Assembly: GCA_014905825.1 (NCBI GenBank)
Contig: JACGCN010000017.1
Location: 496,001 to 560,000, forward strand
Direction of reading: 5' to 3'
DNA from: Lyophyllum atratum
Taxonomy: Eukaryota > Basidiomycota > Agaricomycetes > Agaricales > Lyophyllaceae
DNA length: 64,000 bases
Below the pieces are notes generated by a model, which was not told where the DNA came from, ran no database searches, and worked only from the letters and a program-made list of their open reading frames with translations. The position numbers and the translations under genes were made by a program. Of this stretch, positions 13,479 to 24,619 are shown piece by piece (position 1 is the first letter of the stretch; each line of letters opens with the position of its first letter).

Positions 13479-14476
13479 TCACCAGTCACTCTGCCTGGAC
13501 CCACCGCCACCATAGCCGCCTCCTCTACGGTTCCCGCCGCCATAGCTGTCACTTCGGTCACCACCACCACCACCAAATCCTCCTCGGCTTGGACGTCCCG
13601 ACCCTCCGCGCCTATCTCCACTACCACGATCACCATCATCTGTCTTCTTGGGGTAGGCGTACCGAAGGAAAAGAGTTTCATTCCCACCAAGGTCCAGGCC
13701 ATTGAGCTCATGGAGGGCTTCCGTTGCGCGTTCAACACTCATAAAGTGGATGAAGCCAGCACCAGTTTCCTTCCCAGTCTCGCGGTCTTTGACTAACAAA
13801 AAAACGTTAGGGTGGTGACGGAGAACAGTGGTACAGAAAGACTCACGGAAAAACAAATTGATGATGCTGTTCTCGAATGGTCGAGTAGCATTGCGAAGGA
13901 CTTCCGGGTCGGCACGTAGGCCATGGAAGTAGAGGCTGTGTGTTGGCGTTCTCGTTTCTGTAGGCCGAGGCTTGCGCTCGGCAAAGCTTACACGAAGATC
14001 ACGGTCGAGCATGTATACAGGCTCCTCGGTTGTAGACTCGACCGCAGCAGCTGCATCGGCTTCATTCACGAATTCTACATGGGCAAAGCCACGAGAAGCG
14101 CCGTCCGGCCTGTAAGCTGAAAGTCCGGGCTAGTTTAGGGCAGCTCGGCACTAGTAGATGATCTGGTTGTCTGACCTATTCTTATGCTCTGAATCTCGCC
14201 GAATGGCTCGAATTTTTCCCTAATCTCGCGCTCCTCAACACTGTAGGGCATGTTCCCGACAAAGAGTATGTTCTTGGGCTGGTTCCCTCTTGCCGGGGCC
14301 GCGTCTGGACTGCCAAAGTCCCAAAGAGGTCTTGAAGTCGATAATGCTCGTGACGTGGACAATGTGGGCACAGCACGAGGTTGGAGCATAGTGCGAGAGG
14401 CACTAACCATAGAGACGCGAGCTCTACATGAGGTCAACGCGAGTCTGGCTTGAGTGCGAAATGTGCTGGCGAACAT
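13479..14476 (-). CDS. Two-RRM RNA-binding protein with RGG tail, probably mitochondrial
   Basis: RNA-binding protein. I chose ATG 14476 (MFASTFRTQARLALTSCRAR), an Arg/Ser-rich, acid-poor start typical of a mitochondrial presequence; an in-frame ATG at 14569 would add 31 aa. RRM1 starts with RNP2 ILFVGNMPYS. An intron (about 14116-14173) joins it to RNP1, RGFAHVEFV. RRM2 starts with SLYFHGLRAD, is split by a second intron near 13800-13850, and has RNP1-like GAGFIHFMS. The C-terminus after about residue 240 is Gly/Arg-rich (GGGGGDRS, GGYGGGG). Domain order RRM-RRM-RGG is seen directly; mitochondrial location is inferred from the N-terminus. Such proteins bind or process organellar or nuclear RNA; the specific role is unknown. 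Confidence 0.85.
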
Positions 14477-15181
14477 GGTTGTTGTGGGAGAGGTAGGTGA
14501 ACTTTTCCCTGAGAAAAAAGTCGTTACTCTATTTGGAAAATTTAGAGCACGTGATAGTCTGATGGCCACACGTGGCGGTGTACTAGTAGGCGTTGCTTCT
14601 GTTGAAGGCCACGCGCGAGACGCGTCGCGTAGACGCTAGGCTTGCTCCGAAGACCAGCGTATTCAGCAGACTACGACGTCCGTTTTTTTTAGAACCTGAG
14701 CAAATTTTGTGGCATTTTTATTATGATTCCACCCTCGGCTTCCCCATATAAATAAATATCTCCTCTCCTCAACCTTTCTCTCCGAGGAAAGGACTACCAT
14801 GATATGAGAGATAAAGCAAGTCCAAAAACTGGTGAGAATCTTAAGCAATACTTTACGTCGGCAAAGATCCACATCTCGAAGACTCATGATGAGAAGAGGA
14901 AGATAGAACGAGTGCGATTTCATCATTCGGCGCTGGAAATAGTTGTGAAGTGCGGACACTCGACAAAAAGCCCTGGCCGAAGCATCATGAACTGAACAGC
15001 GGCCCATACGTGGTGGAGGCAGAGAGATGAATACTATGATTCTCGCGAGTTCCCATATCTCTCCATGTCTCCAAATATATGGCGGTGAACCCCTACATAG
15101 TTGAGGTCATATCCTATAGTACAAGCCTACATGAGCAAACATGGTACGGTAGCCATGCGTCGACAACACATAGATGTCGAT
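14477..15181. other. Intergenic between RRM gene start and transporter end
   Basis: Promoter region of the RRM gene at the left. The 114-codon minus-strand ORF at 14663-15007 has no homology signal that I recognise and AT-rich codon use unlike its neighbours. I see no RNA gene or repeat. Confidence 0.45.
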
Positions 15182-17528
15182 TCACTTCTCTTCGAATTTC
15201 GATGGAATTTGTCTTCGTGTCACTGTCCTACCCCCCGGGCTTCCCCATACACCGCCAGTGATACCACCTTTCTCGAAAATGGCGTCTATCTCTTCGAGCT
15301 CGAGAGAGTGAGTCTCTGGGAAGAACTGCCACGAATTGAATAACATAGTAAGTCATGGAGGAGAGGAAGAGCGTACGCAGTATACCTGTCCAACTCATCA
15401 GCATTGTCAGGCTAAAGAAAACGAATGTGTTACTTACAAGAGGTACCCAGCAGGCATTGAAGATTGCGAAGATAATAAAAACACGCCAACTGATGTTCGC
15501 AATAGCCGGTGGAGTCATCTCCACGACAGCAAATACACACCTGCCGAATACGTTATCACCAGATATCTAGCAGAGGAATTAGTCTTACATCCAATTGAAG
15601 AAGCTCGAGATCGCTGAGCCTCGCGCACGGATCCGCGTTGTACTGATCTATATGAAGTTGTCAAATGAGATGACCCATGTTGCATCTCAAACTAACACAC
15701 CTCGGCGGGGTATAGCCATGGCTGGAAATGATGTTAGTCACGGAAAGCCTGGTGCAAGAGTGGCGCACTATCGGTAGGTAGCCGATTCCCAAGAATATCT
15801 GGAAGATGAACACCATAGCGGTTGCTCCGTAAGCCGCGGGCTTGGTTCCTGTCGAGAGAAGGATAGCCGCTAAAGTGAAACACAGCGATAAACCTGCGGC
15901 CGAAACCATCAACAAGGGTCGCCTGCCGTAGCGATCTACAGTCTACAGGGCAAGGTACGTTCTTTAGTACCGATGCTGGACTTTCAGTGAGGACTCACCC
16001 AGAGAGGTATAAATGAAGCAAACATGTAGGTTATCGCGGTGAATCCACCGAGTATGAGAGATAGGTTTCGAGAGAGGCCCATTGTATTTTGATAGACCAC
16101 AGGAGCCAAATAACTGAAAAAACCCATTTGTTCAAAGGTCGCAATCATAATAGGAAAACAAGGCTCACTTGATCATGTTAGCCCTGTAGGGTGGAAGAGG
16201 TTTAAGATGCGACGGAGGTATCGTTGGTAGTTCCTAAGACGCACCCAGTGAATTGTTGCATAACATTGACCCCAATACATAAGCATATGCGCCTGAAGTT
16301 CTGGATTTTTCCTCCTTCTAAGAGTTCCTTATAGCGAAACGGACCTAAATTGAATCGGGAAGGGTAAGACTGACGGTGAGTATGATGGAGTGCAAAATTT
16401 ACCTCCAGCACTTTCCAGCGCCAAGGACGCTTCAATTTCCTCAGTAACTCGTACGACACCGGGGTGGTCGACAGAATCTTGATCCTCAAGCATTGCAATG
16501 ACGCGAGCCCCTTCCTCCTTATACCCATGCGCAATAAGCCATCTAGGAGAGTCAGGTAAGACCATCCCCTGCAACAAGAGGCACAAAGCAAAGACAGCTT
16601 GAAACCCGATGGGGAGTCTCCATTGGGATGGTCCGTCTACGAAGCTCATTCCATAGTCTAACCAGTACGCCTAGGGAAAGGTGTGACCAGAAGTTCAAGC
16701 TCAAGAGTCACGGCAGTACTCACTATGACGAGACCAATAATTGTCACGGTGGAGTTTAAGCATACTAGCTTTCCTCGAATCTTCCCTCCACACGTCTCTG
16801 ACTGATAAACTGGAATGGACGACGAGTTGAAGCCGTTGCCCTGTCGCACCGGCGTTGCGAAATTAGAGGGGAAACTTCACCACAAACTAAGAAACCAGAC
16901 GCCTCACGATGCCGGTCACAACCCGTCCCACATACAGCTGAGCTAGAGTGGTGGAACTCGTCAGGATAGCCTATTTCACGGGTAAGCATGAAGTCGCACA
17001 AGTCCGAGTCTGTACTCACGGTTCCAACAAGCATAGTCGCGGCGCCGGACATAATCATGCGTTTCCTTCCAATAGACTCCCCGAAGAAAAAAACGATTAA
17101 GCTACCAACGGCGCATCCTATATCCTGTGGTGTTTTGGAACCTTGCTCATAATAACTTAGAAAAAGAAGAGCTCACATATATAGCAACCTGATTAGTCGA
17201 TTCAGATACTTAGCGAAGAACGATCATGTTCAGGCGAAGGAGACGTACAATCGTTCCTTGAGTCGTTGGGTTCGGATGGTTAAAATCCTTTCCAAATTGA
17301 TTGTCTGCTCCAATCTGCCTCAGAATGTCAAGAACACAGTCAAGCGCGACCTCTTATGACTCCTTACAATTCCAGACATGACGCCCTGGTCATAACCCAA
17401 GAGCAAAAAGCCCTGGCAGCAACAGGCTATCTCCAAATGAGCAATGAACGGAGCCACATAGGAACGGCAGGATGATCACCTGTGATGGCCCAGACCATAT
17501 ACTTTCCTCGCAATGGCATAATCCACAT
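15182..17528 (-). CDS. MFS sugar transporter (hexose/L-rhamnose type)
   Basis: Major facilitator of the sugar porter family, predicted 12 membrane spans, plasma membrane. The start is ATG 17528 or 17519 (MWIMPLRGKYMVWAITG); splicing with acceptor ..GGAGATAG gives ACCCQGFLLLGYDQGVMSGI, a hallmark of fungal sugar porters. Further motifs: GRKRMIMSGAATMLVGT after span 2-3, PDSPRWLIAHGYKEEGARV after span 6, and the C-terminal FFPETHSLELEEIDAIFEKG. The end reads RQIPSKFEEK and stops at 15182. At least seven short introns are required, with several tiny exons between 16.0 and 17.3 kb not individually resolved. It is divergent from the L-rhamnonate dehydratase gene with 322 bp between starts, which suggests the substrate is L-rhamnose or a related sugar acid (inference). 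Confidence 0.87.
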
Positions 17529-17850
17529 GTTGAGAACTGCTGACGGGGGGGAAGAGACTCTAAGTGATCCTATCAAGCCCTCATAGAAATACTCGTCGCG
17601 ACATTCCAGAAGGAAGCCTCAGACGCGCCGTAATGTGGTCAAATGACTGGCAACAGCCAACTGGTGATATCGCTGGTGGGTTGGAGTGCTTCTGTGGTGC
17701 TTGCGAACTCCCATTCACGCGATGAAATTACACACCGCGGCCCGGAATTCCGGAGGTCCTTCCAGTGTCGCTTGCATTATATATCAGGAAGAGAACCAGT
17801 TCAGGAAGAAGTTCTAGTCCACTCACCCCACCTCGGCGGCCTAGCCAAAC
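17529..17850. promoter_or_regulatory. Shared bidirectional promoter, sugar transporter / rhamnonate dehydratase
   Basis: The 322 bp between the two divergent ATGs must hold both promoters. No CDS is likely here. I do not recognise a specific activator site; CCTCGGCGGCC near 17831 is a GC-rich candidate only. Confidence 0.5.
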
Positions 17851-19427
17851 ATGTCTGCAAAAGTATTTCCGGTCATATCCGCAGTGAAAACATATCTCAT
17901 CGACAGCGTACGTGCGTCCCACCTAATCCCAACAGTCCAAAGAACTTGGCATTGACAACAATGTCAGGAGGGCGATGGTGCGGACTATCACTCTCAAAAC
18001 CGAGGTCACTGGATCATCGACAGCCCAATCGCAAACCCAATGTTGGGTCCCCCACCCTCACTTTCACTCTACTCGCATAGCCTCACCCGTTCATAGGTCG
18101 CGCTACGCTGAATACAAGACCTCTCGAGTGCAATGGGGCATTAACGTCCTTGGCTCCTTCTGTGTCGAGATCCACGCCTCGGACGGTACGACCGGATTCG
18201 CCACGGGCCTGGGCGGCCCGCCCGCGTGTTGGATCGTCAACGCCCACCTGAAGAGGTTCCTCGTCGGCGCGGACCCTCGCGACACGAACATGTTGTGGGA
18301 CCAGATGTTCCGCGCGACGATGTTTTATGGCGGGAAGGGCCTGCCAATTGCGGTGATTTCGTGCGTCGATCTCGCGATTTGGGACTTGCTGGGCAAGGTT
18401 CGAGGGGAGCCTGTCTATAAGATGATTGGAGGAAGGACGAAGGACCATTTGAGTCTCTACTCCACAGGCCCACTGCCCGGTGAGGCGAAGCGCTTGGGGT
18501 TCTGGGGAGGGAAAGTTCCGCTACCGTATGGTCCTGAGGAGCCCGACGGGATGAGGAAGAATTTTGAGTTTTTGAAGAGACACCGGGACGATGTGGGGCC
18601 TGATTTCCCGCTAATGGTAAGCCCTTCTTTGGGGTCAAAGTGCTGCTGTTCCGAGTTGTCAAATACAGGTCGATTGTTATATGAGTCTCAGCGTACAGTA
18701 TGCGATTGAGCTCGCAACACGGTGTCTGCCGCTCAATATAGAATGGTGGGAAGAGGTCTTGCACCCGCAGGACGAGGATGGCTTCAAACGTCTCAAATCA
18801 GCACTTCCTCAGTTGAAATGGACTACCGGAGAGGTACGTACCAACCCAACCATTTCAAGAACCGCTCTGAACGCAAGTTGCCTTAGCACGAATACACCCG
18901 GTACGGCTTCCGAAAACTCATCGAAACGCGCTCTGTGGACATTCTGCAGCCTGATGTCACATGGGTCGGCGGGCTCACAGAGCTCTTGAAGATAAGCGCC
19001 CATGCAGCCGCATACGACATTCCGGTCGTCCCGCATGCGTCGAGTTGTTACAGCTACCATTTCGCCATGAGTCAGACAAACACGCCGTTCGCCGAGGTCT
19101 GTATCATAGATGCTCTGAAAAGCTTCAGTGTTGATGTGATACTCGTAGATCGTCTGCAACGCACCTGACGGAAAGTCCGTCCAGCCGAGCTTCGGAAAGC
19201 TCTTTCTGAATGAGCCATTGCCGGTCAATGGACGTATCGAAGCAGGAGCACTTGATGCGCCGGGATTTGGATTGTTGTTGAATCCCAACGTGAGATTGCT
19301 TGACGCAGAGAAGGTCTTGACGGTCGGGATAGAGCGACCCCTCGTTCAAAACGACCCCAAAGGCCATGCAAAAAAAGACAGGGGAAAAGAAAATATGACT
19401 CGTGGAGCATCTGAAGAACAATCGTAA
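17851..19427 (+). CDS. LRA3: L-rhamnonate dehydratase (enolase superfamily)
   Basis: Converts L-rhamnonate to 2-keto-3-deoxy-L-rhamnonate in the non-phosphorylating L-rhamnose pathway. Start ATG 17851 (MSAKVFPVISAVKTYLIDS). Intron 17908-17967 joins to EGDGADYHSQNRGHWIIDSP, and a second intron ending near 18097 gives PMSRYAEYKTSRVQWG. The enolase-superfamily metal ligands are all visible in order: Asp in VDCYMS, Glu in IEWWEE and Glu in GEHEYTRYGF. The catalytic Asp/His pair is in DILQPDVTWVGG and VVPHASSCYSYH. An intron with acceptor ..ACTCGTAG (about 19150) leads to NAPDGKSVQPSFGKLF and PGFGLLLNPNVRLLD. The C-terminal 40 residues after this are longer than usual and low in similarity. All key residues are present, so activity is likely. 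Confidence 0.9.
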
Positions 19428-19608
19428 GTGTGACGTCCCTTTGTGCTGGCTAACTTGCCTAGTAAGGATAAGCGGGGGCCAAAGGGAGACCGAAGGCATT
19501 GTCGCATTGCCGCGAGATAAGCAGAGGACGCGCCATACGGACTAAATGGAAAGGAATGTATTAACATACATAGTATACTATAACAGAGTGTCTAAGGGGT
19601 GAATTCCT

Positions 19609-20688
19609 CTAGGAACGGAAAGACATGGACCACTTTTCAAGCAAGCTATCCAGTCTCTTCGCAATTTTCTGTCCGTGGTCCTTGGCAACAATTTGGCGGA
19701 GTTTCTTGATGACCGGAATGACGCCAGGAAGCTGATAGAAAATCAGAGCTGCGCAAAACGCAGCGAATTATACAGGGCTGACCTCAGCGGACATGAATAT
19801 CTGGTCGGACTCGATTACTTCAGCGTAGATCTTTTCAGCGACTTCTATCTTTTCAATTTCATCGACGATGTAGTTTCGAGTTTCCTGATGTGGCAATATC
19901 GTGAACACATGTACGTAAATGTAGTGGAACAATTCAACTTACAAATCGCTTTTGCTCGACATCCTCTTCTTCGGAATTGTCAAGAGTTTCGCGAACTTCC
20001 ATGAGATGACCCAATCTCACTGACGCCTGGACGATATCAAGGCCTTCGAATACGTCAGTGCCAAGTAGGATGTATGAGTAAACGACGCACCACTTCGTAC
20101 GAGCACCATTTGCTTGCACATAGCATCTGACAGCACTTGCGCCATCCCCGGTGGTTCGACTTTTGGGCACATAACCAACGACATAGATAGCGCGTTGATG
20201 ATGATTTCTTGGGTAGTCTGGAAAACCGCGGGTTGACAGCTGACAGAATTGTATCTGAGGTCCATGGCCGAGAGAAATAGCGAGTATCCGTAGATCAGGA
20301 GACAGTCATCGGCCAACGGTTCGAAGTAGGACGTGTATCTTGAAGGACGGTGAAGCCTCAAGCCGAACAACCGCAGGCGTTGCAGCTGCTTTGCAATTGG
20401 CGGAAAGATGCTGCGAAGGAGTTAGTATTATTAAAAGTCACGGCTGGGTAGAAAGCACCTCGAAATATCCTCCGCTGGCGAGACTTGGAAGGCTCTTTTG
20501 GTCAACTCCAGTGTTATCGCTCGGAAATTGTAAGATACTCTGCACAACGTGGGCAAGGCGTTCATCTCCCATTCCACGTCTCCAGGATAGATGCATATGG
20601 CGTGCACACTGTTGGCAATAACCCGCAGGATAATCCTGGATAGAAGCTCGTTGGGAATGGTGCGATGGGAGAGAGATATTACAGCCAT
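19609..20688 (-). CDS. F-box-like protein
   Basis: Starts at ATG 20688 with HRTIPNELLSRIILRVIANS and later LPTLCRVSYNFRAITLELT, the pattern of a degenerate N-terminal F-box as found in large basidiomycete families. An intron (about 20380-20440) leads to LRLFGLRLHRPSRYTSYFEP and a helical middle part with no leucine-rich repeat or WD motif visible. Further introns near 20090, 19900 and 19770 lead to ELPGVIPVIKKLRQ-like helices (seen as QLPGVIPVIKKLRQIVAK) and a stop at 19609-19611. F-box proteins recruit substrates to SCF ubiquitin ligases, but with a weak F-box and no known substrate domain the role is open. It is convergent with the rhamnonate dehydratase gene (182 bp gap). Confidence 0.65.
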
Positions 20689-21364
20689 GTTGCCAATGGA
20701 GCTTCACAAGTTGGGGGGTATTGCTGATGGATGAGGAGCATATTCGGCGCCTCAGACTACTTCTAGTGGACCGCAAGCGCTGAAGGGCAGTGTGTGCTCT
20801 GAAGAAACTTTCAAGAATGCGGAGTCACCCGGGCCCGACGCTATGAGCGCCAACTTCATCGCCGATCACAAGCAGGACCAAGCAACACGGCGCCTATTTT
20901 GGATCCGCGGCGATACAATGGAGTACGAATCTGTACGATGGCCAGTGGTTCAGCCATTTGAAACATGTGTACTCTCTCTATGTGCATACGAAAATGGGCT
21001 AACATACTACTTATGCATACTTACATGTACAGCGCCGAACGTTAAAAAATCTTCTACGCTGGTACATTGTTTATGCCAGGTTCCGTGTTACACATCAGCC
21101 AGGAATGGATAGGTGTGTTCTCGGGAGCAATGCTGAGATGTTGGCTGAACTTTGAGTGACAAGGAAGTATCGATATCCATACAAAGAACGCTATCACACT
21201 CATCACGAAGGTTCCTCTGACATACGTGCCACCAGACTGCATCAGGGTCCAACGCCCGCCTCCCGTTATAGCAGTAACGACAAGCCGTGAGACCAACAAT
21301 GCAACTCCTTCTCAGGCCTTGTCTCCCTCCCTAATACTCACCTCAAACCACCACCAGAACGCAG
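20689..21364. other. Intergenic, possible upstream exon
   Basis: Upstream of the F-box-like gene. A plus-strand run from ATG 20843 (MSANFIADHKQDQATRRLFW) ends in a GTACTC donor near 20968 and could be a first exon of the next plus-strand gene, but I cannot connect them with confidence. Confidence 0.3.
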
Positions 21365-21848
21365 TATGGCACCCAGAAAACCATCCTTGTGTACTTCACC
21401 CACTCCTCGTCCCACGAAGCCCAAGCGGCGCTCGTGCACGAGTTCAATCATCCGCAGGGGCGCGTCGATAAGGAAAGCCAGAATCGGTTTGATCTGGCCA
21501 ATGTGAATGCACTGGGGTTGCCAGTGGAGGATGCTGTCGCCTTGCATTCGCAGAAACATGGCATCGCCGATGTCGCAGATGCCGCCCAGATCCACAGGTC
21601 CCTTATCGTCGTGGCGGACGACGGCGTCTCGCCTTCTTCCCATCCACAAACAGTATTGATCATTAAAATACTCGAAGGCGCGGAGGGAAAGAACGTAGGG
21701 AGTGGGGCAAGTAATCGATACCAGCCCGTTCGTGTTCTTGCATCAAACGTAGCATCAGTTCTCGCGACGATAGCGAGTGGCGAACACGGGTGGGAGGATT
21801 ATTGGAGCGTTGCGCAAGCCAACGGTGGGCACTTCCCTGGCGAGTAAT
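21365..21848 (+). CDS. Unassigned protein, 3' exon
   Basis: Open exon after a clear acceptor (..AACGCAG at 21364). It reads YGTQKTILVYFTHSSSHEAQ, then NRFDLANVNALGLPVED, a central RSLIVVADDGVSPSSH and an ending VASVLATIASGEHGWEDYW, stop at 21846-21848. About 160 aa of balanced composition suggest a real folded domain, possibly secreted or cytosolic. I do not recognise the family. The first exon is missing from my model; a start in the 20.84-21.33 kb interval is expected. No membrane segment is visible. Confidence 0.5.
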
Positions 21849-22677
21849 ATAGCAAGCGTTCTGTTCAAGGTGTGCTTTTGCTACCACTCTGCGCCAGCCG
21901 AAAGGAATTGACGTGACGAAAGCGAAAGACAGCAACAGCTTCATCCGCTATGCACTTCGTTCGAGGTTCCTTGAAGAGCAGTTTGGGCTATCTATCAGTT
22001 GTAGAAGCCAAAAAATCCCGAGTTATACCCTGTTGCAGGTGTTACGAGACGAGTTGACTCCGGAATGCCAGGGCTCGCGTGTCACTGAGGAAAGAGGCAT
22101 GAGTACAGCTGGAGAGAACACGTAGGACAAACTCTTTGTAACTCTTGAAGACGGTTTTCTGCAGTATATGATTGGTATATGACAAGTCTATTTCGAGGGT
22201 ACGTGCCAAGTGAGCGACGAGATATCTAATCTAATCTACGTATCGTGATGGTCGTGAGTCGTGGGGTTACGGTACCGTGCCAGAAGGCCTGTCATGTCGT
22301 CGTTCTCGTGAATCTTGCTCCTGCTCGGCCAGCCCTGCTGGCCACCCCAGACTATGACCTTTCCACGATATCCATAGATGAAAGGAGTTGTATAGGTACG
22401 TTGATCGTCGTCTGTAGGTTTGTTTGGTGTTCACTCACTGTTCACAGCAATGACCATAGTTTGAATTCGGAAGACCAACTGCTCTGGTCCTTTGGATGAC
22501 TCGCAAGGTAGCAGTATGTTGAAAGATCCCGGCCTCGTTTCTGCCCCTTTTCCGTATGACACGGACACAACTGGGTGTAACTTCCTCCCCTATTTCCTAC
22601 CATCTCTCCTCCGACACCAACTACCGATTATCTCCTCGGAATCTCTTACCTCTATAAAGCCATCGTGAACAGAGAAC
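21849..22677. other. Intergenic, no gene seen
   Basis: Short ORFs only. TCTATAAAG (near 22650) about 25 bp before ATG 22678 resembles a TATA element for the haloperoxidase-like gene. No repeats noticed. Confidence 0.4.
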
Positions 22678-23608
22678 ATGCCCCGAAAGCACTCGCCTGA
22701 CACCATCATGTCTCCTCCATACACGGCTTCACCCCTTTACAAATCCTTCGCGTTCATCCCACCAAATTCTAGCACCAGTCGATCTCCTTGCCCCGCATTG
22801 AACGCACTAGCCAATCACGGATACGTGTAAGTTCCTCCCTCATATCCTATCTTATTCGTCGCTAAATGGTATGACAATCAGCGCGCGCAACGGTACAAAC
22901 ATACCATTCTGGACCCTCTTCAGCGCCATCAAACACGTGTACAACCTCTCCTTCTCTCTCGCCCTCCTCCTCACGACCGTCGGCTACCTCACCAGCGGAT
23001 CAATATCCTTATTCCCCGCGCACGCACCTCACGAAAAGGAGTCCCGCCACAGCCTCTGGAGCACCGTACTATTCCATCTCATCCCCCGTCCAACATGGAC
23101 CCTCGACTTCGCGTCGCTGTGCACGCAGGGGCCGCTCAAAATAGCACACGACGCCTCCCTCGTGCACTCCGACTACACCGCATCCTGCGCACCAGATCCC
23201 AAGCTCCTCACACAGCTCCTGCGTCTCGCGCACCACACCCCTGTCCCTGGTCTACGCACCGCATCACCATCGCGAGACGGCCTGACCCTCGCCGATCTAG
23301 GCCGCCTCCACGCCGCACGCGAAGCCGCCCAACCACACACACTCAACGCACTGCACGAGCAGGTCGCGCTGGGCGAGTGTGGCCTCGCGTGGTGCGTCAT
23401 GCGCGAGCATAGTGCCGACGACTCTAGTAAAGGCGGGGACTCGGAGGGAGGGGTGATTCCGGCCAAGGCGCTGGAGCAGTGGTTTGGGGAGGAAAGGTTG
23501 CCGGAGGGATGGTGGGGTGTGAGTGGGGGAAGACCTGTGAGGACGGTGGGACTTAGGGAGGCTGGGAAGCGCGCGAAGGAGGTGGGATTGTACCATATAT
23601 GCGTGTAG
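22678..23608 (+). CDS. Heme-thiolate haloperoxidase/peroxygenase-like protein (Peroxidase_2 family)
   Basis: Two exons joined by an intron at 22827-22881 (GTAAGT..CAG). The N-terminal exon carries the family signature SPCPALNALANHGYV, whose Cys in PCP is the axial heme thiolate ligand. The second exon has WTLFSAIKHVYNLSFSLALL, LKIAHDASLVHSD, a C-terminal ALHEQVALGECGLAWCVM and FGEERLPEGWWG, matching the order in fungal chloroperoxidases and unspecific peroxygenases. Compared with the usual EHD/EGD triplet the Glu is replaced (AHD), so a magnesium-binding carboxylate may be missing. The predicted protein of about 290 aa lacks an obvious cleavable signal peptide at the chosen start. Most family members are secreted, so this may be an intracellular or altered paralogue. 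Activity cannot be decided from sequence. Confidence 0.83.
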
Positions 23609-23713
23609 TCTTCTCGAGTCTTTGGATATCTCTTGGGAAGTCGGCGTGCAAGTCCGATCCTTACAGCTGTGGTCATCGATCCTCATAGGAAAACAAAGAA
23701 TGTTAGATAAGGG

Positions 23714-23720
23714 AAAAAAA
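23714..23720 (-). terminator. Pol III terminator of tRNA-Thr(CGT)
   Basis: Seven consecutive T on the minus strand, 17 bases past the tRNA 3' end. Confidence 0.75.
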
Positions 23721-23737
23721 CGGGGCTCATCCAGAAT

Positions 23738-23836
23738 TGCCGCGTACCCGGATTGAACGAGTGACCTTCTCATCGCAAGAATGCCCCGGTGGGTTCCAAA
23801 TACGAGTGAGACGCGCTACCACTACGCCAACGCGGC
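23738..23836 (-). tRNA. tRNA-Thr, anticodon CGT, with intron
   Basis: Read on the minus strand: acceptor stem GCCGCGT pairs with ACGCGGC followed by discriminator A. The D arm contains GCGTAGTGGTAGCGC. The anticodon stem TCTCA/TGAGA closes a loop beginning C-T-CGT-A, and an intron of about 27 nt interrupts it one base after the anticodon. The T arm is ACTCG TTCAATC CGGGT, with GTTCAATCC as box B. Folding was done by eye; the intron border is the least certain part. The gene is a close relative of the tRNA at 28902-29002, which differs in anticodon and intron. Confidence 0.85.
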
Positions 23837-24170
23837 ATTGCTACCCAATTCCCACCTGTTCTCACCATATTCACCGTCAATCAAGTGCTCCGTGGCCGGT
23901 GGCCTAGAAAACAAAAATAGAACTTCCGACGCTCCTACATGCAACGCACCCGGACCGAAAAGAAACCTTCTTACAGTAATCTCGATCTACGTGCAAGGTT
24001 CACCGCACCAGCGAGACGCGCTACCCCCCACAGAAGCAACGATCCACAGGGCTACGTCCGACCAGACTGTCTAAACTCAACAGAAACCTCAAAAACCAAC
24101 GCCCCGCATCGATATCGTCATTCAACGTTCACCCTCCCAACCCACTCTAAGTAGGCTCGCCAGCAGCTCC

Positions 24171-24400
24171 TACTGATACTAATACTAATACTATATACTA
24201 TAAACGTGTGGTGTGAGTTGCAGGGTCATGATTCATGAAGCGGAGATGTATGTACGTATGAATGTATGGATGTATGAATGTATGGTGAGGGAGTTGTAGA
24301 TATGGATGGATGGATGGATGTGGGTGAGGTTCGTGGGGATGCATCGATGAATGATGAATGAAGAATGAAGAATGGAGTACGTGTAAGAATGGTGGAATTG
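24171..24400. repeat. Simple-sequence tract (TACTAA and ATGTATGG/ATGGATGG types)
   Basis: First TACTGATACTAATACTAA-like units (from about 24170). Then interspersed TGTATGAATGTATGG and four ATGGATGG-type units up to about 24320, then GAATGAAGAATG units. It lies just past the 3' end of the OTU gene. Non-coding microsatellite DNA. Confidence 0.75.
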
Positions 24401-24619
24401 CTAGAAAAATGCAGATGCGAAATGCTATGCTCATGAATGGATGTGCAAAAAGAAAGAAAAAATCAACGCGTGCAGAACACCCGCCACCAACATGGCGATC
24501 GCATCTACAACGCGAATGCCGATCACCCATACCTCACGCACGAGGCACTCCCATGCACGCACGCCACCCACCACCATGCACCCCCTCACCATGCATAACC
24601 CAACCCACAACCCCCCACC

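Noticed and set aside
14663..15007. 114-aa minus-strand ORF
   Set aside because: Codon use unlike neighbouring genes, no domain, no splice context.
23297..23773. 158-aa minus-strand ORF over the haloperoxidase exon and tRNA
   Set aside because: Runs antisense through both a supported exon and the tRNA gene.
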